DNA from: an uncultured Clostridium sp.
GTDB lineage: Bacteria > Bacillota > Clostridia > Clostridiales > Clostridiaceae
Reading direction: 5' to 3'
Assembly: GCF_937920395.1 (NCBI RefSeq)
Contig: NZ_CALEVF010000248.1
Location: 1-11,268, forward strand
DNA: 11,268 nucleotides
The position numbers and the translations under genes were made by a program. Numbering within the stretch: position 1 is the first letter of the stretch; every line of letters begins with the position of its first letter. Shown one piece after another: positions 7,424 through 11,268 of the stretch. The notes beneath the pieces were generated by a model, which searched no databases, had not been told where the DNA came from, and worked only from the letters and a program-made list of their open reading frames with translations.

Positions 7424-8647
7424 TTACTCATTTTTATTTAAAATTTTTGGTACTTTAGATGCTCGTAGTCTGTGTGCATAATGCATTTCTGATCCTAATA
7501 ATGGCCTAGCATAGTTTATAAACGCTTCAGTCACATTATTGCATTCACTATTAATAAAATTATCAGGCATTACTTTTGTCTTGCCTGCTACAAGGTCCAG
7601 TGGAGTAAGTCTATAATCTACAGAATAATGTCCTGTTCTATGAATAGTAATCGAACCACCCACATTATCCCAAAGTGCATATTGTGCAGCTTTTTCTCCT
7701 ACTTCACGAGCTTCATTTCTATCCACATCTGATACACATCCCATAAAACACCTTTGAGGATATCCAAATGTATCTGATCTAACTCTTTTAATATTTAGAT
7801 GATTTTTAATGTACTTACCTAAAAGGTCTCCTAATGCCCCCGTTCCTGAAAGTTGTATGTTTCCGTGAGCATCTTTTTCTACTTTATCCATAAGACTTGC
7901 AATTATCGGTACCCCTTTTTCATCTTGAATGCCTTCTGAAACAGCTATTACACATCTTCCATATTTATCATAAACATTTTTTACATCAATCAAAAATTGT
8001 TCTATCTTAAAAACTCTTTCAGGTACATATATTAAATGCGGTCCGTCATCTTCGTACTTTTTAGCGAGGGCTGCGGCAGCCGTTAAAAAACCTGCATGAC
8101 GCCCCATTACTACTCCTATATAAATTCCTGGTAAAGCTCTATTGTCAAGATTAGCTCCAATAAATGCATTCGTAATATATTTAGCTGCAGATCCATATCC
8201 AGGAGTATGATCATTAATCATGAGATCATTGTCTATAGTTTTAGGTATATGAATTGCACGGAGTTCATAATTTGAAAGTATAGCTTGCTGATTTACTATC
8301 CTAACTGCATCTGATGAGTCATTTCCTCCAATATAAAAGAAATATCTTATTTCATGAGCTTTAAGGACCTTAAATATTTCCTTACAATATTTTTCATCTG
8401 GCTTGTCTCTTGTAGATAAAAGTGCAGATGATGGAGTCATTGCCACCTGCTCTAAATTATGAGTTGTCTCACGACTTAGATCATGAAAATTTTCATTAAC
8501 TATACCATTTACACCATTTATAGCACCATATACTTTTGTCACCTGCGCAAATTTTCTTGCCTCAAGTACCGCACCAACTAGTGATTGATTAATAACAGCA
8601 GTTGGTCCTCCCCCTTGTGCTATTAAAACTTTACCCTCAATTATCAT
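7424..8647 (-). CDS. 6-phosphofructokinase, PPi-dependent type
   Basis: The 407 aa product is a long-form phosphofructokinase. The N-terminal phosphoryl-donor loop is QGGGPTAVIN (11-20), followed by GGNDS (107-111), the catalytic-loop motif PKTIDND (135-141) and MGRHAG (181-186). Asp110 in place of the Gly of the E. coli ATP enzyme, and Lys136 in PKTIDND in place of Gly, are the established signature of pyrophosphate as phosphoryl donor. The expected reaction is reversible fructose-6-phosphate phosphorylation in glycolysis, in the cytoplasm; family members can also act on sedoheptulose-7-phosphate. The ATG is preceded by a purine-rich GAGGGGGGAG with a short spacer of about 4 bases. It is a single-gene unit with a hairpin-containing promoter region upstream. 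Cofactor use is inferred from motifs. Confidence 0.93.
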   Translation of the reverse strand: MIIEGKVLIAQGGGPTAVINQSLVGAVLEARKFAQVTKVYGAINGVNGIVNENFHDLSRETTHNLEQVAMTPSSALLSTRDKPDEKYCKEIFKVLKAHEIRYFFYIGGNDSSDAVRIVNQQAILSNYELRAIHIPKTIDNDLMINDHTPGYGSAAKYITNAFIGANLDNRALPGIYIGVVMGRHAGFLTAAAALAKKYEDDGPHLIYVPERVFKIEQFLIDVKNVYDKYGRCVIAVSEGIQDEKGVPIIASLMDKVEKDAHGNIQLSGTGALGDLLGKYIKNHLNIKRVRSDTFGYPQRCFMGCVSDVDRNEAREVGEKAAQYALWDNVGGSITIHRTGHYSVDYRLTPLDLVAGKTKVMPDNFINSECNNVTEAFINYARPLLGSEMHYAHRLRASKVPKILNKNE

Positions 8648-8724
8648 AATTCTCCCCCCTCATATTTAGCTATTACCCTTTTAAATTTATTTAACTTAGT
8701 ATTGGTGTTTAATTTGTATAATAT

Positions 8725-8761
8725 TAGTGAACTTTGCTCACTATAATATATATATATTATA
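8725..8761 (-). promoter_or_regulatory. Candidate phosphofructokinase promoter with palindrome and 5' hairpin
   Basis: On the minus strand TGC-TATAAT (-10 at 8756-8761, extended by TG) is a good sigma-A-like element, though the -35 is weak. The -10 lies in a perfect 20-base palindrome (8742-8761). An inverted repeat, TAGTGA-7-TCACTA (8725-8743), follows at about +6 to +24. As minus-strand RNA it folds into an 8 bp stem (with one G-U pair) and an AAA loop. It could be an operator or an mRNA-stabilising 5' hairpin. The remaining leader to the ATG is about 75 bases without further obvious structure. Confidence 0.45.
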
Positions 8762-8791
8762 GCATATTTGTATTTTATTACATTAATTATA

Positions 8792-8841
8792 TAAATTAAA
8801 ACAATATAAAAGCCTAACATATTATTAATCATATTAGGCTT
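8792..8841 (-). terminator. Intrinsic terminator after the thiamine operon
   Basis: AAGCCTAA (8810-8817) and TTAGGCTT (8834-8841) form an 8 bp stem around a 16-base AT-rich loop, about 35 bases beyond the thiE stop. On the minus strand the stem runs into TTATATTGTTTTAATTTA, a U-rich tail. It separates the thiamine genes from the phosphofructokinase gene. The loop is large and the tail interrupted, so it may be leaky. Confidence 0.65.
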
Positions 8842-8877
8842 CATATAGTTTTATTTTTGTTTAATTTTCACTATCCT

Positions 8878-9501
8878 TTATTTCATTGCTTCAACTAATT
8901 TCTCCGTTGCTTCTTTTACATTCTTCTTAGCAAGAATATCTGAAATCACAGCTACTCCATCAATATTCGCTCCCTTTAATAAATCAACATTTTTATTCGT
9001 AATTCCACCGATAGCAACTACAGGTATAGAAATATTATCTTTTATTTCTTTTAAAGTAGACACAGAAACCGCGCTTGCATCATCTTTAGTAGTTGTAGGA
9101 AACATTGCACCAACGCCTACATAATCTGCGCCTTCTTTTTCTGCCTCTATTGCTTCCTCAAGCGTTGATGTAGAAATTCCAACTATCTTATCATTTCCTA
9201 TTATGCCCCTTGCAATGCTAGCCGGCATATCGCTTTGACCCAGATGAACCCCCGCAGCATCTATAGACAAAGCTATGTCTATTCTATCATTTATAATTAG
9301 TGGTACATTATATTTGTCAGTAACTGCTTTAACCTTTGATGCAGTATTATAAAATTCTAAAGTGCTTATGTCCTTTTCTCTAAGTTGTACCAATGTAGTT
9401 CCACCTTTTATAGACTCCTCCACTGCAGTATATATATCAGTATCCACAAGCATCTCTCTATCTGTAAGAAGATAAATACTGTAATTAATTTTATTCTTCA
9501 T
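8878..9501 (-). CDS. thiE: Thiamine phosphate synthase
   Basis: ThiE couples hydroxymethylpyrimidine diphosphate with thiazole phosphate to give thiamine phosphate. The 207 aa product has normal length and a complete TIM-barrel motif set: VQLREK (38-43), INDR (70-73), GVHLGQSDMP (84-93), GVGAMFPTTTK (129-139), AIGGI (163-167) and GVAVIS (182-187). All pyrimidine- and phosphate-binding motifs look intact, so it should be active in the cytoplasm. The ATG overlaps the end of thiM by 11 bases and has AAGGAG at 9510-9515, 8 bases upstream inside thiM, which suggests translational coupling. It is the last gene of the cytX-thiM-thiE operon and is followed by a terminator. Confidence 0.97.
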   Translation of the reverse strand: MKNKINYSIYLLTDREMLVDTDIYTAVEESIKGGTTLVQLREKDISTLEFYNTASKVKAVTDKYNVPLIINDRIDIALSIDAAGVHLGQSDMPASIARGIIGNDKIVGISTSTLEEAIEAEKEGADYVGVGAMFPTTTKDDASAVSVSTLKEIKDNISIPVVAIGGITNKNVDLLKGANIDGVAVISDILAKKNVKEATEKLVEAMK

Positions 9502-10327
9502 TTATTTTACTCCTTTTATTTATTTCTATATCACATAAATTATACATAGCGTCTATCATTTTCACTCTAAATGTTCCTGAACCCTCAATTTTTTTATCTA
9601 ATCTTTCGTAGGCTGTTTCTCCAGCTATGCCCATTGAAACAACTCCGGCAAGAGCCGCTATTAAATTATTATCTCCTGCTCCTAAATAACAACCAATAAC
9701 TGCAGTGCACATACAACCAGTACCTGTAACTCTGGACATCATTTTATGACCATTTGATGTAGTATAAAGAGTTTTTCCATCTGTTATAATGTCTACCTCG
9801 CCTGTTATAGCTACAACTGTATTAAATTTATAAGCAAAATTTCTTGCCATTGCTTTTGCCTTTGTAAATTCATTACTTCCAGCCACAAAACTCTCTGATG
9901 CATCTACACCTCTTGTTACAGTATCTATACCATATATTGATTTTATTTCGGATAAATTCCCTCTTATTACTGCAAGTTTTACTTCACTCATAATTTTTTT
10001 ACAACTTTCATTTCTATAGCTTGTCGCTCCTACTCCCACAGGATCTAATATAACTGGTATATTTAATTCATTTGCTTTTTTCCCTGCCGCTATCATCGCC
10101 TCTATTGAACCAGTAGTTAGTATCCCAATATTTAAAACAAGCGAAGACGCAAGAGATACCATCTCGCGAACTTCATGAATATCCTCTGCCATAACCGGTG
10201 AGCCACCTATAGCGAGTGTTATATTTGCACAATCATTGATAGTAACATTATTTGTTATTTGGTGAACCAAAGGGGTCTTTTCTCTTAAATAATTTAATAA
10301 TTTAATTATTTTGTTGTTAATTTCCAT
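9491..10327 (-). CDS. thiM: Hydroxyethylthiazole kinase
   Basis: ThiM phosphorylates 5-(hydroxyethyl)-4-methylthiazole, so it salvages the thiazole half of thiamine for ThiE. The 278 aa product shows VHQITNNVTINDCAN (21-35) and GGSPVMAED (41-49) for thiazole binding, DPVGVGAT (95-102), and TGTGCMC (201-207) with the catalytic Cys205 and anion hole. Length is normal for the family. The start is ATG at 10327, the usual family N-terminus, with GGAGG 11 bases upstream inside the cytX end. A TTG six codons earlier would also be in frame but overlaps that ribosome site. It overlaps cytX by 22 bases and thiE by 11 bases, so the three genes form one tight operon. Confidence 0.96.
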   Translation of the reverse strand: MEINNKIIKLLNYLREKTPLVHQITNNVTINDCANITLAIGGSPVMAEDIHEVREMVSLASSLVLNIGILTTGSIEAMIAAGKKANELNIPVILDPVGVGATSYRNESCKKIMSEVKLAVIRGNLSEIKSIYGIDTVTRGVDASESFVAGSNEFTKAKAMARNFAYKFNTVVAITGEVDIITDGKTLYTTSNGHKMMSRVTGTGCMCTAVIGCYLGAGDNNLIAALAGVVSMGIAGETAYERLDKKIEGSGTFRVKMIDAMYNLCDIEINKRSKINEE

Positions 10328-11268
10328 TTTGACATCATCCTCCAACTTATTAAATATATAAATCCTGTAATAACCATATCAGGCATTGTAGCTCCTAGTA
10401 CTAAATCAAGTTTTATAAACCAATAATAAAGTATTATTCCTATAATCCACACAAAAATTGCTCCCCAGTTTACAAGTATATTAGAATGCACTTTTGTATT
10501 TTTCTTTATTATAAAATAATCTGTAATTAAAATAGCAAATAATGGTGCAAATACTGACCCAATAGCATATAAAAAATTTTCATAATTTTCCATAGGGATT
10601 ATTACTGCTGCAAGAGTTCCAATAACTGTCATAATAATACCAATCTTTTTTTCTCCAAGTTTTGGTATTATATTTAGGAATGAAACTCCTGCTGAGTACA
10701 CATCTAAGAATGTAGTAGTTACTGTAGATAAAACTACTATTCCAAGTGCTGCTATTCCTAAATTTGCTGCAAGCATCATAACCGAAGGATCTGAATTTTT
10801 AGATACAATAGCTGCTCCAAGTCCTATAATAAACATCCATGAGCTTCCAACGAAATACCCAATAAAACTTCCATAAGCTCCTGCCTTTTCGCTCTTTGCG
10901 AATCTAGTATAATCTGCGATTAGAGGTAACCATGAAAGTGGCATAACTATACTAAGTTCTAATGCGCCTCCAAAAGAAATTCCACCAGTAGCTGCTTTTG
11001 TTAAAAGTGTTTTATCTTTGAATATTATTGATCCCAGTATCAATGTAAGCATAAAAAGTAATGATACAGCTGTAATATTCAATTTTTTCATGCCCGCATT
11101 TCCAAAATAAAGCCATAATACTGTAAGTAGGCCAATAAAAACTATATATACTAAAACATTATTTACGTTCCATAAGCTTTGTGATATTAAATTTACTGAA
11201 CTTGCTGCTACCTTAATCATAATTGCAGTCCAACCTATTAGCTGAAGTATATTTAAAATTGAAAATAA
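10306..11268 (-). CDS. cytX: Hydroxymethylpyrimidine permease CytX (partial, 5' end missing)
   Basis: The 320 visible residues are the C-terminal three quarters or so of an NCS1-family permease. The frame stays open to the window edge (upstream codons read LFSILNILQLIGWTAIMIK), so the internal Met at 11220 is not the start. Many hydrophobic helices are visible. The loop PLSWLPLIADYTRF is typical of cytosine/HMP permeases of this family. The position in front of thiM and thiE identifies it as CytX, the hydroxymethylpyrimidine importer, rather than a cytosine permease. The protein is in the cell membrane. The last codons overlap the thiM start by 22 bases. A TPP riboswitch would be expected upstream but lies outside the window. 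The exact substrate rests on context. Confidence 0.9.
   Translation of the reverse strand, partial: LFSILNILQLIGWTAIMIKVAASSVNLISQSLWNVNNVLVYIVFIGLLTVLWLYFGNAGMKKLNITAVSLLFMLTLILGSIIFKDKTLLTKAATGGISFGGALELSIVMPLSWLPLIADYTRFAKSEKAGAYGSFIGYFVGSSWMFIIGLGAAIVSKNSDPSVMMLAANLGIAALGIVVLSTVTTTFLDVYSAGVSFLNIIPKLGEKKIGIIMTVIGTLAAVIIPMENYENFLYAIGSVFAPLFAILITDYFIIKKNTKVHSNILVNWGAIFVWIIGIILYYWFIKLDLVLGATMPDMVITGFIYLISWRMMSKWKLTTK

Noticed and set aside
8644..8844. Small minus-strand frame of 66 codons in front of the phosphofructokinase gene, overlapping its start by 4 bases
   Set aside because: Its start codon lies at the thiE terminator stem, it has no ribosome site, its composition is simply translated AT-rich spacer (Ile/Tyr/Asn), and it runs through the likely promoter and hairpin.
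10328..10345. TTG start six codons upstream for thiM
   Set aside because: The TTG overlaps the GGAGG ribosome site itself, and the family N-terminus begins at the ATG at 10327.
11218..11220. Internal Met at 11220 as the start of the permease
   Set aside because: The same frame continues with plausible permease sequence to the window edge, and a real start there would leave the protein without its first helices.

Overview
The window looks like ordinary chromosome from a low-GC, spore-forming Firmicute, most likely Clostridium sensu stricto. The reasons are very AT-rich intergenic DNA, strong GGAGG-type ribosome sites, a sporulation gene set (prkA-yhbH-spoVR), a PPi-type phosphofructokinase and a clostridial-style thiamine salvage cluster. 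The species cannot be told from the sequence. The first 30 bases are not genomic: they match the end of the Illumina TruSeq/universal adapter, so position 1 is an untrimmed contig end.

Layout: (1) 51-4528, minus strand: prkA, yhbH and spoVR, packed with 1-4 nt gaps and read in that order. A sigma-E-like promoter lies just before prkA. (2) 4684-5940, minus: a DAO-family FAD oxidoreductase whose stop codon runs straight into a strong intrinsic terminator. (3) 6197-7411, plus: the only plus-strand gene, an AlaX-like alanyl-tRNA editing protein with a TTG start. Its zinc-site CxxxH motif has been lost. (4) 7424-8647, minus: a PPi-type phosphofructokinase, converging on the AlaX gene with a 12 nt gap and with a structured promoter/leader region upstream. 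(5) 8806-11268, minus: cytX (cut by the window edge), thiM and thiE with overlapping ends, followed by a terminator.

How the genes work together: PrkA (AAA+ ATPase), YhbH (von Willebrand A/MIDAS protein) and SpoVR form a widely conserved module, known in enterobacteria as yeaG-yeaH-ycgB. In Bacillus these genes belong to the mother-cell sporulation programme; their joint biochemical job is not well settled. The thiamine genes bring in hydroxymethylpyrimidine (CytX), phosphorylate the thiazole alcohol (ThiM) and join the two halves (ThiE). ThiD, needed between import and coupling, is not in the window, and any TPP riboswitch would lie beyond position 11268. The oxidoreductase, AlaX-like and phosphofructokinase genes are single-gene units with no evident link to each other.

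I see no mobile element, CRISPR array, rRNA or tRNA, and no clearly new multi-gene system. The points most worth a second look are the degenerate AlaX metal site, the AAA+/VWA pairing in the sporulation operon, the hairpin and palindrome before the phosphofructokinase gene, and the adapter at the contig end.
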